Below are positions 1-7,616 of a DNA stretch of 16,257 nucleotides, piece after piece. The position numbers and the translations under genes were made by a program. This DNA comes from Nitrospina sp. (GTDB taxonomy: Bacteria > Nitrospinota > Nitrospinia > Nitrospinales > VA-1): positions 1 through 16,257 of the forward strand of contig JABJCF010000411.1 in the NCBI GenBank assembly GCA_018665625.1, in the 5' to 3' direction. Below the pieces are notes generated by a model, which was not told the DNA's origin, ran no database searches, and worked only from the letters and a program-made list of their open reading frames with translations. Numbering within the stretch: the stretch's first letter is position 1; each line of letters opens with the position of its first letter.

Positions 1-54
1 AAAAAAACGTTGTCAGATGGAAAAGTTTCGGTTACCATTTATAAATACCGCTAA
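1..54 (+). CDS. Possible C-terminal tail of an upstream gene (partial)
   Basis: Frame 1 is open from the window edge and ends at TAA 52-54, giving the tail KKTLSDGKVSVTIYKYR. Its alternating polar and hydrophobic residues look like a terminal beta-strand. Only 17 codons are visible and frame 2 is also open to about position 73, so the assignment is weak and no function can be given. Confidence 0.22.
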   Translation, partial: KKTLSDGKVSVTIYKYR

Positions 55-299
55 AAATGACTATTGGCTTTAAAATCAAAACCTTTGGAAATTCGCAGGT
101 TATGGAATAATTACGAAATATCTATAATATTTGTTGTAATTTAAACATAATTATATGATAATATTTCCATACCAAGTTTTAATAACAGTAATGAAATCTG
201 AGATTTAATTCCTTTTACGGCGGTTTTTCTGTTTTAGGGAGTTTAATACATTTTAATTTTAGGTTTAATCGAGGACAAAACTTTAGGCGAGGTTACTAT
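55..299. other. AT-rich intergenic region upstream of the Pal-like gene
   Basis: I see no convincing gene or RNA in this stretch. It is strongly AT-rich and holds -10-like hexamers, annotated separately. It also has a 13-base dyad with 6-base arms at 194-199 and 201-206 around a single central base. The dyad has no T-run after it, so it does not look like a terminator. It could be a regulatory site or chance in AT-rich DNA. Confidence 0.5.
123..162 (+). promoter_or_regulatory. Candidate sigma70-type promoter(s) for the Pal-like gene
   Basis: A perfect TATAAT lies at 123-128 but has no good -35 box. A second candidate pairs TTGTAA (134-139) with GATAAT (157-162) at 17-nt spacing. Both point toward the gene at 300 and would leave a leader of over 100 nt. 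The region is so AT-rich that such matches are expected by chance, so this is only suggestive. Confidence 0.3.
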
Positions 300-1127
300 A
301 TGAATACAGTAAATTGGAAAATGGCAGTAGCAGCAGTTTTTATTATGTTTTTATCCACGGCATGTTCGAAAAAGCTCATGCCCCCGGAAATTGAAACATC
401 AAGTGGAGGAGTAGAAAGCTCAGACTTCACTGCGTCCAACAACACCCAGGCAGGGGAAGAAACCTTTGGGGGTTCCGGTGGTCCTGGAGATTCCGGCTTT
501 TTTAGCGAAGAGCCTATTCTCGAAGGTACCGGTGACGGTGGTGGATCTGGAGTCGGTAGCGGGTCTGGATCTGGGGCTGATTCTGGCATGATGGCTGGTA
601 GTACTTTTGATTCTGGATCAGGCCCAGGTGGAATCGGTGGAAATTCCGGCGACGGTTTTGGTTCAGGTAGCCAGGCGAATATTGGTAATGGATCATCAGG
701 TGCCTTCGATGCCAATCCTTTTGAAGGTGGAAATGCTGGAAGTGGTGGAAATGGCGGAACTCAGGAAGCTCGGTTGAATACTTTTCACGCAACCACAGAT
801 CTGAAGGATATCCATTTCAACTTCGATCAATACGATCTCGACAGCAATTCCAAGCAAGTGCTTCAGCAAAATGCTTCATTTCTCAAGAAAAACCCCGGAA
901 TGAAGGTTGAAATCCAGGGACATTGTGATGAAAGAGGAACGAACAACTATAATATTGCTCTCGGCGAGCGTCGCGCCCACTCCACGAAGAAATTTCTGGT
1001 TTCACAGGGTATTGATTCAAGCCGTGTAAACATCATCAGTTATGGTGAAGAAAAACCTTTCTGTTTTGACAGCAACGAAAACTGCTGGCTCCAAAACAGA
1101 AGAGCGCATTTTATGGCCACAAAATAA
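300..1127 (+). CDS. Pal-like OmpA-family peptidoglycan-associated lipoprotein
   Basis: 275 aa. The N-terminus is a lipoprotein signal with a near-canonical lipobox (LSTAC, lipidated Cys22, Ser at +2, which favours the outer membrane). Residues about 55-155 form a long Gly/Ser-rich low-complexity linker. The OmpA_C domain (about 170-275) has the Pal signature GHCDERGTNNYNIALGERRA, with Asp210 and Arg225 in the positions that bind diaminopimelate of peptidoglycan. It ends with NRRAHF and holds two cysteines (255, 262) around that segment. Pal normally bridges the outer membrane to peptidoglycan and partners TolB. No tolB or other tol gene is visible here. AGGCGAGG (285-292) lies about 7 nt before the ATG. 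The linker is far longer than in enterobacterial Pal, so another OmpA-type lipoprotein is possible, but the domain is clear. Confidence 0.9.
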   Translation: MNTVNWKMAVAAVFIMFLSTACSKKLMPPEIETSSGGVESSDFTASNNTQAGEETFGGSGGPGDSGFFSEEPILEGTGDGGGSGVGSGSGSGADSGMMAGSTFDSGSGPGGIGGNSGDGFGSGSQANIGNGSSGAFDANPFEGGNAGSGGNGGTQEARLNTFHATTDLKDIHFNFDQYDLDSNSKQVLQQNASFLKKNPGMKVEIQGHCDERGTNNYNIALGERRAHSTKKFLVSQGIDSSRVNIISYGEEKPFCFDSNENCWLQNRRAHFMATK

Positions 1128-1162
1128 AACTGCGTTAAACGGTTTGCAATAGAATCGTATAT

Positions 1163-1207
1163 AATAAGGCCGTATTGGGTTAATTCCCGATACGGCCTTA
1201 TTTTTTT
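1163..1207 (+). terminator. Strong intrinsic terminator after the Pal-like gene
   Basis: A 17-base left arm (1163-1179) pairs with 1186-1202 around a 6-nt loop, with a single G-U wobble. A run of seven T follows at 1201-1207. It lies 35 nt after the stop codon. The hairpin is nearly symmetrical and A-rich on its 5' side, but no gene approaches from the right. It should separate the Pal-like gene transcriptionally from the next gene. Confidence 0.92.
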
Positions 1208-1257
1208 AACCCCTTCTAGAAAATCGCATCCGATGCTATCGGAAAAGAACATAACCT

Positions 1258-2634
1258 ATGAAATCCCTTAAATCGCCAGCCAGCTTAATTTTGATTCTAT
1301 TGATAGTGCTTAGTCCTCTAAACGCTTCGGCGGATGTGTTTGGTACTGACGATGAAACCTGGGAAAGAGTTTTTCTAAGTCTAAAAAAAATAAATGTGCG
1401 CTTAGCTAATCTCGAAACTCAAGAAATGGCAAGCTTAAAGCACCAGCTTGGAGATTTATTGCGTCAAATTGAAGAGGTCAAACAAACCCTTCCGCAATTA
1501 CAGGGATCCGTTGAATTGAACAAATCAGAAACATTATCGAATATCAGTAGGGTCAGCTCTAAACTGAGTGACCTCGAAGCTGAAGTAAAAAATCAGGTGC
1601 TGGCCAAAATTAATCAACAAAACAAAATCCTCGACAGTTTTAAGGAAGATCAGAAAAGTTTAAAAGAGGGGCTGGCTCAAGATATCGAGCAGTTTGAAAA
1701 GGTAAACAAAGAAAACTTTCAAAGCTTTGCTTCTGTAAATAAAAGCGCACTGGAAACAGTTGTGCAAAAATTGGCTGCCTTGGACGAAACAACAAAAAAG
1801 AACTTCCAAAATACCAAAGGACTTTTTATATCCGATGTAATTCCTGCTATAGCCAAGGAAAATCAGGAAAACAGAAAAGTAATTCTCCAGAGCATTTCCA
1901 AATCTCGCGTGGACGGCGAAAAAGCATTGGCAAACTTGTCAGAAAAAAACCAAAAATTGATTGAAATTCTTGGAGAAAATTTAATTCAAGCAGCAGATAC
2001 AAAGAGTCAAGTAAATGCAATTGATAAAAACCTTGTTGCTGTTAACAAAAATCTTGCCGCCGTTGATAAAAATATAACGGTTAACAACAAAAACCTCATG
2101 GTCGCAGATGAAAAAATCAATAAATTAGCTGGGACCATGAAGGCCCTTCAAACGCAACATTCTGTTTCAAGTAAAACTCTTGAAGCATTAAAAAATGATT
2201 TGATCAAAGCGCAGGAATTCGATCAGTTGGCGGACGAAAAGATCAACAAGCTCATAGAAAACTCTTCACAATTAACTGTGCATGCGAATCAGCTCGAAGA
2301 ATCTGTCATGAACGAATTGCGGCAGTCATCACAAAAAGAAGATTCAGGGCGGGATAAAATAGATTTAGCCAACGAAAAGCTCTCGCGATTGATTGAAATT
2401 TTAAAAGCCATCGTTACCGAACAGGACAAATTAAAGCAGATGGTTAAAACACAGGCGGAAATCAATAAAGCACAAGCTGGATTAAAAAAGAATCAGAACA
2501 GCATAAAAGAAGCTCTTGCTGATTTACGTCGAAAAGCCAATGTCGGCATTTCTCGAAGCGATGATATCAAGAAAACTTTGAGTGAAATCAAAAAAAGCAA
2601 CTCTCCGGCCCTCTCTAAAACTTCAAAAAACTAG
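1258..2634 (+). CDS. Exported cysteine-free coiled-coil protein, function unknown
   Basis: 458 aa, not recognised as a named family. A Sec signal peptide is clear: a basic start, a hydrophobic core at about 9-21, and likely cleavage after ASA (residue 25). The rest is almost all predicted coiled coil, rich in Lys, Glu, Gln, Asn and Leu, with no cysteine and no second membrane segment, so it is probably periplasmic. Residues 253-287 are five tandem heptads of the form xAVDKNL. A motif (A-D/N-E-K-I/L-x-K/R-L) recurs near 283, 325 and 371. The N-terminal coiled coil after the signal, and the position next to pal, recall CpoB/YbgF, but there is no TPR domain. The upstream terminator suggests its own promoter. 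The CpoB link is inference and weak. Confidence 0.85.
   Translation: MKSLKSPASLILILLIVLSPLNASADVFGTDDETWERVFLSLKKINVRLANLETQEMASLKHQLGDLLRQIEEVKQTLPQLQGSVELNKSETLSNISRVSSKLSDLEAEVKNQVLAKINQQNKILDSFKEDQKSLKEGLAQDIEQFEKVNKENFQSFASVNKSALETVVQKLAALDETTKKNFQNTKGLFISDVIPAIAKENQENRKVILQSISKSRVDGEKALANLSEKNQKLIEILGENLIQAADTKSQVNAIDKNLVAVNKNLAAVDKNITVNNKNLMVADEKINKLAGTMKALQTQHSVSSKTLEALKNDLIKAQEFDQLADEKINKLIENSSQLTVHANQLEESVMNELRQSSQKEDSGRDKIDLANEKLSRLIEILKAIVTEQDKLKQMVKTQAEINKAQAGLKKNQNSIKEALADLRRKANVGISRSDDIKKTLSEIKKSNSPALSKTSKN
2014..2118 (+). repeat. Five tandem 21-base units coding heptads in the coiled-coil gene
   Basis: Codons 253-287 encode NAIDKNL, VAVNKNL, AAVDKNI, TVNNKNL and MVADEKI in a row. 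The units are diverged at the DNA level, so this looks like an old duplication kept for coiled-coil register rather than a recent slippage tract. Confidence 0.7.
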
Positions 2635-2646
2635 AATGATAAAATT

Positions 2647-2666
2647 GCGGGCTCACCTGCTTTTTT
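2647..2666 (+). terminator. Short candidate terminator between the coiled-coil gene and radA
   Basis: GCGGG (2647-2651) pairs with CCTGC (2656-2660) across a CTCA loop, with one G-U pair, and is followed by six T. The stem is only 5 bp, so it would be weak. Its place 13 nt after the stop codon supports it. Confidence 0.45.
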
Positions 2667-2736
2667 ATTTTTAGACCTCCATTTTTTTAAGTTATACTTT
2701 CCCCCATCCCTCAATGCGGAATGGATTTTTTGCACT

Positions 2737-4101
2737 ATGGTTAAAACACGTACTATTTTTATATGTCAGGAATGTGGCCACCAGGTTCCCAAGTGGTTAG
2801 GGAAATGTCCTGAATGCAATTCATGGAATAGCTTTACTGAAGAAAGACAAAACCAACCCTCTACTTCGAAATCCCGCCATAAATCAAACTCTTCCGAACC
2901 TTCCCCAATCACACAAGTTGAATCGATTCAGGAAAATCGTTTAACAACAGGAATAGGTGAGTTCGACAGGGTCTTAGGCGGCGGAATGGTAGAAGGTTCA
3001 CTTATTCTTATTGGGGGTGAGCCTGGCATTGGAAAATCTACTCTTGTTTTGCAAAGTATGGGACACCTTGCAAAATTGGGGAAAAAAGTCCTTTATGTCT
3101 CGGGAGAAGAATCGGGCTCCCAAATCAAATTACGCGCAGAGAGACTGGATGCTCTATCTGAAAACCTTCTAATCTGTTCTGAAATTTGTGTAGAGGGAAT
3201 TATTCAATGGATTGATAAAACTCGTCCCGATGTCCTGGTGCTCGATTCGGTTCAAACATTTTTCACACAGGATCTTCAATCTGCTCCTGGAAGCATAGGG
3301 CAAGTCCGCGAAGTGGCGTTTAAAATTTTTCAGGAAATAAAAGGTCGAAACCTGCCCACCCTGTTGATCGGCCATATCAATAAAGATGGCGCAATCGCGG
3401 GGCCCAAATCATTGGAGCATATTGTAGACACGGTGGTATACTTCGAAGGTGAACAGGGACATGCCTATCGCGCTTTGCGAGCAATTAAAAACAGGTTTGG
3501 CCCCACTCCAGAAATTGGTGTTTTTCAAATGGCCACTACGGGTTTAGTTCCTGTAGAGAATCCTTCGGAACTGTTTTTGGCAGAAAGGCCTGAAGATTCT
3601 GCAGGATCGGCTATTGTTGCTACGTTAGAAGGCAGCCGTACTCTACTAGTTGAAGTCCAGGCCTTGGTCAGCACCTCATCATCCATTGGCATGCCTCGCC
3701 GAATGGCAACGGGGTTTGATCACAACCGGATGTCCCTTTTGATTGCTATAATGGAAAAACGGCTGGGAATGAATTTGCAAGGCGAAGATATTTTTGTAAA
3801 CCTTGCTGGAGGAATAAAAATCACCGAACCGGCCTTGGACTTGGGAGTCGCGGCAGCCATTGCCAGTAGCTTCCAGAACCGACCTATTGACCCAGAATTG
3901 GTATTGTTGGGAGAAGTAGGTTTGACCGGCGAAGTCCGCACCGTTATGCAGCTGGATGCCCGATTGATTGAAGCCCGAAGATTAGGGTTTAAACGCTGCA
4001 TCGTTCCGCAGTCAGCGAAAAAATCAAAAATTCTTTCGAGCGACGGCATTGATTTAGGTTTCGCAAAAAATCTGTCTGAAGTTTTTGAACAAATATTTTA
4101 A
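2737..4101 (+). CDS. radA: DNA repair protein RadA (Sms)
   Basis: 454 aa, the usual full length. RadA is a hexameric RecA-like ATPase that drives branch migration of recombination intermediates. In order: a C4 zinc finger (Cys10, Cys13, Cys24, Cys27, CxxC-x10-CxxC), a Walker A motif GGEPGIGKS (93-101), a Walker B strand ending at Asp170 (VLVLDS), the RadA-specific KNRFG motif (251-255), and a C-terminal Lon-protease-like domain (about 270-454) with GGIKITEPALDLGVAAAIASS. All diagnostic motifs are intact. The next gene, ispD, begins about 10 nt after the stop, so the two are probably co-transcribed. Confidence 0.97.
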   Translation: MVKTRTIFICQECGHQVPKWLGKCPECNSWNSFTEERQNQPSTSKSRHKSNSSEPSPITQVESIQENRLTTGIGEFDRVLGGGMVEGSLILIGGEPGIGKSTLVLQSMGHLAKLGKKVLYVSGEESGSQIKLRAERLDALSENLLICSEICVEGIIQWIDKTRPDVLVLDSVQTFFTQDLQSAPGSIGQVREVAFKIFQEIKGRNLPTLLIGHINKDGAIAGPKSLEHIVDTVVYFEGEQGHAYRALRAIKNRFGPTPEIGVFQMATTGLVPVENPSELFLAERPEDSAGSAIVATLEGSRTLLVEVQALVSTSSSIGMPRRMATGFDHNRMSLLIAIMEKRLGMNLQGEDIFVNLAGGIKITEPALDLGVAAAIASSFQNRPIDPELVLLGEVGLTGEVRTVMQLDARLIEARRLGFKRCIVPQSAKKSKILSSDGIDLGFAKNLSEVFEQIF

Positions 4102-4111
4102 TGGGATTTTA

Positions 4112-4804
4112 ATGAGTGTTTGCGCAGTAGTACCGGCTGGAGGATCAGGAACTCGTATGGGTGGGAAAGTTCCCAAGCAGTTCCTGAATTTGGATGGAAA
4201 ACCTATTCTATACTACACACTCAAAACAATGCAGGACTGCGGGATCATTTCCGAATTGATTCTTGTTGTTCCAGAAAAAGAATACGATGCTGCCTGTGCC
4301 AACTGGCTGGGCAAACCGAAAATCGTCACCAAAGTTGTAATAGGTGGAGAGAAAAGACAAGACTCCGTCTATAACGGGTTTTCCGAGGTTTCTCCACAAA
4401 CAGAAATCGTGTTGGTTCATGATGGAGTGAGGCCTTTTTTATCATCTAGAATGATACGTGAATCTGTTGATGCGGCTAAGAAATTTGGGGCCGCTATTAC
4501 AGCCATTCCAGTTAATGACACCATAAAGCGAGTAGATTCCTCCGGCTTGGTTTCGCAAACGATTGACCGGGAGGGTTTATGGAGAGTGCAAACGCCTCAA
4601 GCATTTCAGTATGCGATTTTGCAAGAGGCTTTCGCGAAAGCAAATTCTGAAAATTTTTATGGAACAGATGAGGGCACCCTGATAGAACACCTTGGGAAAC
4701 CAGTAAAAATTGTCGAGGGCTCAGAGCAAAATATAAAAATCACTCGCCCCGAAGATCTTGAAATGAGTGAAACCTTTATTTCCAAGGCTTTTCCAGACAA
4801 TTAG
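4112..4804 (+). CDS. ispD: 2-C-methyl-D-erythritol 4-phosphate cytidylyltransferase IspD
   Basis: 230 aa from the ATG at 4112. IspD joins CTP to methylerythritol phosphate, the third step of the MEP isoprenoid pathway, in the cytoplasm. Visible motifs are the CTP loop AGGSGTRMG (9-17) with Lys22 in PKQ, HDGVRPF (103-109), PVNDTIKR (133-140), WRVQTPQAF (157-165), GTDEG (184-188) and the C-terminal NIKITRPEDL with Lys209. A longer reading from TTG at 4085 would overlap radA by 17 nt and add nine residues foreign to the family. The ATG at 4112 has GGGA 5 nt upstream and starts directly at the conserved first strand, so I prefer it. The ispF gene, often adjacent or fused, is absent here. Confidence 0.96.
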   Translation: MSVCAVVPAGGSGTRMGGKVPKQFLNLDGKPILYYTLKTMQDCGIISELILVVPEKEYDAACANWLGKPKIVTKVVIGGEKRQDSVYNGFSEVSPQTEIVLVHDGVRPFLSSRMIRESVDAAKKFGAAITAIPVNDTIKRVDSSGLVSQTIDREGLWRVQTPQAFQYAILQEAFAKANSENFYGTDEGTLIEHLGKPVKIVEGSEQNIKITRPEDLEMSETFISKAFPDN

Positions 4805-4897
4805 CTCATCCTTAAAAAAAATGCTTCTAAAAGTTTTTAAATACATCTAAATATAAAATTTAATTTCACAATCTCATTTCACATCAGGAGAAATACA

Positions 4898-5335
4898 ATG
4901 TTGCAACCTGGAACCGATGCACCAGATTTTTCGGTCAACGACCATAATGGAAATAATATTCAACTTAAAGATTATCGCGGAAAAAAAATTGTAATCTGGT
5001 TTTACCCCAAGGCAGACACCCCAGGGTGTACCGTGGAAGGCCAGGGTTTTCGTGATGATTTTAAAAAGTTTGAAGAAAAAGGCGTTCAAATTTTTGGTGT
5101 CAGTCTGGACAATGAAAATGACAATAAAGCCTTTGCTGAAAAATTCTCCTTTCCTTATCCCTTGCTTTGCGATGTAAACAGAGAAATTGCATTAGGTTAT
5201 CATGCAGTTAAAAATAAAGAGGACCAACATGCAGCAAGAATTAGCTACGTGATTAGCGAAGACGGGAAAATTCTGGAGAGCATTGAAAGTGTCGACACCA
5301 AAAACCATTCCAACGATTTATGTTCTCGATATTAA
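4898..5335 (+). CDS. bcp: Bcp/PrxQ-type thiol peroxidase, altered C-terminus
   Basis: 145 aa. Peroxiredoxins of this group reduce H2O2 and organic hydroperoxides with thioredoxin as the usual reductant. The fold starts with LQPGTDAPDFSV, then FYPKADTPGCT with peroxidatic Cys44, and FGVSLDN. The Cys that resolves the sulfenic acid five residues later in E. coli Bcp is Gln49 here. Remaining cysteines are Cys91 and Cys142. The family usually ends in a helix of the form H-x-x-x-V-L, but here the protein ends NHSNDLCSRY. The +1 frame across 5322-5339 reads VLDIN and then stop, suggesting a one-base indel (real or sequencing error). AGGAG (4886-4890) sits 7 nt before the ATG. Confidence 0.93.
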   Translation: MLQPGTDAPDFSVNDHNGNNIQLKDYRGKKIVIWFYPKADTPGCTVEGQGFRDDFKKFEEKGVQIFGVSLDNENDNKAFAEKFSFPYPLLCDVNREIALGYHAVKNKEDQHAARISYVISEDGKILESIESVDTKNHSNDLCSRY

Positions 5336-5376
5336 TTAAATAGTGATTTGAACAATTATCTGTAGTGGGGTGCTTC

Positions 5377-6474
5377 ATGGCTTACAAAGATTCTCTAATT
5401 CCTGAGCCTCTTGATGACGGCAAAAAAAAGGCTAAAAAAGAAATTCTTCATACGCGGATTTCTCCTGTGGATTTCGATAAAATCAATGATGTGGGAGATT
5501 TGGTCGAATCTTTTCAGTCGGCGTCTATTCAGGCACGCAATCTAGGACAATGCGCACAGATTTTTGGGAAAATGCTTCAAGATGAAGAACGCCCCACAAT
5601 AATGCTAGGCCTCGCCGGGCCATTGATTGCCGCTGGATTAAGAAAAGTAATCCGCGATATGGTTCATCACAATATGGTCGATGTTATTGTTTCCACCGGT
5701 GCGGTTCTCTACCAGGATTATTACAATGCTCTTGGCGGTGGCCATTATTTTGGAAACCCCAATGCCGATGACGCCAGACTTCGCGAACTCTTAATTGACC
5801 GGATTTATGATACTTATGTCGATGATGAACTGTTTGTTGAAGACGATACATTGATCGGTGAGTTTGCTAATAAACTGGAACCCAGAAATTATTCCAGCCG
5901 CGAATTCATTTCCCTGCTTTCTGAAACTATCGATGATGAAGAGTCTATTCTTGTAACGGCCCGCAAAAATAATATCCCGATCTTTTGCCCTGCCCTGAAC
6001 GACTCCAGCATAGGAATAGGGCTTACCGAACATTATTACAACTGCCGCAAAGAAGGGCGCCAACCTATTACAATAGATTCCATACGCGATAACTATGAGC
6101 TCACGCAGATTGTCGTGAACTCTTCGCGGACTTCGGCATTCTATGTGGCGGGTGGTGTTCCCAAAAATTATATTAATGACTCCGTTGTTATGGCTTATAT
6201 TTTTGGGAAAGATACCGGGGGGCATAAATACGCTGTCCAGGTGACCACCGATTCGCCACATTGGGGTGGGTTAAGTGGCAGTACCTTGGGAGAAGCGCAA
6301 TCGTGGGGAAAAGTAAATAAGCAGGCGAACCATTGCATGGCTTTCGTGGAACCAAGTGTTTCCCTACCTTTGATCTATGGTCACGCTTATCAAAAAGGAT
6401 TGTATAAAGGAAGACCAAGATTAAAATATGACTGGGAAGGGGACACCCTCAAAAATATGTCGGTTAAGAGTTAA
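5377..6474 (+). CDS. Deoxyhypusine synthase-family protein (bacterial DHS-like)
   Basis: 365 aa from ATG 5377. GGGG at 5367-5370 lies 6 nt before this ATG, which I prefer to the in-frame GTG at 5365. The deoxyhypusine synthase fold is clear: GLAGPLIAAGLRK (78-90), HHNMVDVIVSTGAV (97-110, the NAD-binding strand), a central segment ending in NNIPIFCPALNDSSIGIG (198-215), and HWGGLSGSTLGEAQSWGK ending at Lys312. That Lys matches the catalytic lysine of human DHS (SWGK, Lys329), which carries the aminobutyl group from spermidine. Bacteria lack eIF5A, so true deoxyhypusine formation is unlikely. Transfer of aminobutyl to a small amine, for example making homospermidine, is the plausible role. It is convergent with the CDF gene and overlaps its stop. 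Confidence 0.92.
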   Translation: MAYKDSLIPEPLDDGKKKAKKEILHTRISPVDFDKINDVGDLVESFQSASIQARNLGQCAQIFGKMLQDEERPTIMLGLAGPLIAAGLRKVIRDMVHHNMVDVIVSTGAVLYQDYYNALGGGHYFGNPNADDARLRELLIDRIYDTYVDDELFVEDDTLIGEFANKLEPRNYSSREFISLLSETIDDEESILVTARKNNIPIFCPALNDSSIGIGLTEHYYNCRKEGRQPITIDSIRDNYELTQIVVNSSRTSAFYVAGGVPKNYINDSVVMAYIFGKDTGGHKYAVQVTTDSPHWGGLSGSTLGEAQSWGKVNKQANHCMAFVEPSVSLPLIYGHAYQKGLYKGRPRLKYDWEGDTLKNMSVKS

Positions 6475-7610
6475 GTAGGTTTTTTAAATTCAAAGTTTAA
6501 ATCAAGAAAGACTCTTGCCCTGTCAATTTTTGATGTTGCTTCCAGTTGGATTTTCACCTTATTAATTAGTCTCTGAGCTTCTTCTACAGTCTGAATTTCA
6601 TTCATTTGCAAAAAAATATCGACTGTTATTTTTCCATTTATATGATGGGTGCGAATTTCAGGGTTTGATCTTACTCTCTCCAGACCTTCAATAATCGGGT
6701 TTATGATTTCGGTTATATCCCTCCTCGTCGTATTGTAAAGGTTTTCCACTTCGGCATCATGCTCGCCATCAACATGAACGAGAACATCCTGCACATTACC
6801 AAACTCTTTTATAATATTTCTTCTTACTACTTCAGCTATCTGGTGTCCCTCTGTGACTGTCATTTCAGGGTTCACAAGAATATGCACATCCATTAAAATT
6901 TCTCCACCAATCGTGCGTGAACGTAAATCGTGAAAATGAAGGACTTCCGGTATTTCATTCAATATCGCGAAAACTTTTTTGGTATGTTCCTCACTCAAAG
7001 CGGTGTCCATTAAATCTCGGAACCCTTCACGAGTAAAATCATAACCAACCTTACAGACCATCAAGCCAACCAGCGCCCCGGCAAGTGGGTCCATTATGGA
7101 AATACCATTCCACGCACCAATAACTCCGACAAGTGCGGCAATGGAGGAAATGGCATCGGTTCGATGGTGCCAGGCATTTGCTACCAGAGAGGGACTCTTT
7201 GTTGCATTTCCAATTTTCAATGTGTAATGATATAAACCTTCATTTACTAAAATAGAAAAGCATGCAGTGCTGGCCGCAATCCAACCCGGGGTCTTCTCAA
7301 TAATGGAAGACATAGCCTCCCATGATTCGTATGCAACTCCCAATCCGGCAAATATAATCAGCAATCCTACTATCGTTGTACCAATTGTTTCTGCGCGGCC
7401 GTGCCCGTAGGGATGATCCTGATCTGGAGGCAATTGCCCGAAACCATGAGAAAAGTAAACGACGACATCCGTAAGTAGATCAGATAAGGAATGGAAGGCA
7501 TCTGCAACCAAGGCCATACTGTTTCCCAATATACCTCCTATAAATTTAATACAGGAAAGTAACAGGTTCGCTGCAGCACCTACCAAAATAGCTTTTGTTC
7601 CAGGCATCAT
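6471..7610 (-). CDS. Cation diffusion facilitator (CDF) metal exporter with two C-terminal domains
   Basis: 379 aa inner-membrane H+/divalent metal antiporter. About six transmembrane segments fill residues 5-205. The metal site is HxxxD in TM2 (His40, Asp44, in DAFHSLSD) and HxxxD in TM5 (His148, Asp152), the HD-HD arrangement usual for zinc exporters. The cytosolic signature DHPYGHGRAE follows TM2. A first dimerisation domain (about 206-290, with MDVHILVNP and VLVHVDGEHD) is followed by a second segment of about 85 residues with the same kind of layout (ITVDIFLQM, then RVFLDLNF). This makes the protein longer than the usual 300 aa. The start lies 6 nt after the mutY stop with no clear Shine-Dalgarno site, so translational coupling is likely. 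Metal specificity is inferred. Confidence 0.93.
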   Translation of the reverse strand: MMPGTKAILVGAAANLLLSCIKFIGGILGNSMALVADAFHSLSDLLTDVVVYFSHGFGQLPPDQDHPYGHGRAETIGTTIVGLLIIFAGLGVAYESWEAMSSIIEKTPGWIAASTACFSILVNEGLYHYTLKIGNATKSPSLVANAWHHRTDAISSIAALVGVIGAWNGISIMDPLAGALVGLMVCKVGYDFTREGFRDLMDTALSEEHTKKVFAILNEIPEVLHFHDLRSRTIGGEILMDVHILVNPEMTVTEGHQIAEVVRRNIIKEFGNVQDVLVHVDGEHDAEVENLYNTTRRDITEIINPIIEGLERVRSNPEIRTHHINGKITVDIFLQMNEIQTVEEAQRLINKVKIQLEATSKIDRARVFLDLNFEFKKPT

Positions 7611-7616
7611 GTGTTT

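Noticed and set aside
296..715. Long proline-rich minus-strand frame opposite the Pal-like linker, and a His-rich one at 514-792
   Set aside because: They mirror the Gly/Ser low-complexity coding tract (Gly codons read as Pro on the other strand) and have no ribosome site or family features.
5791..6261. 156-codon minus-strand frame inside the DHS-like gene
   Set aside because: It is fully antisense to a well-supported enzyme gene and its translation shows no domain or signal.
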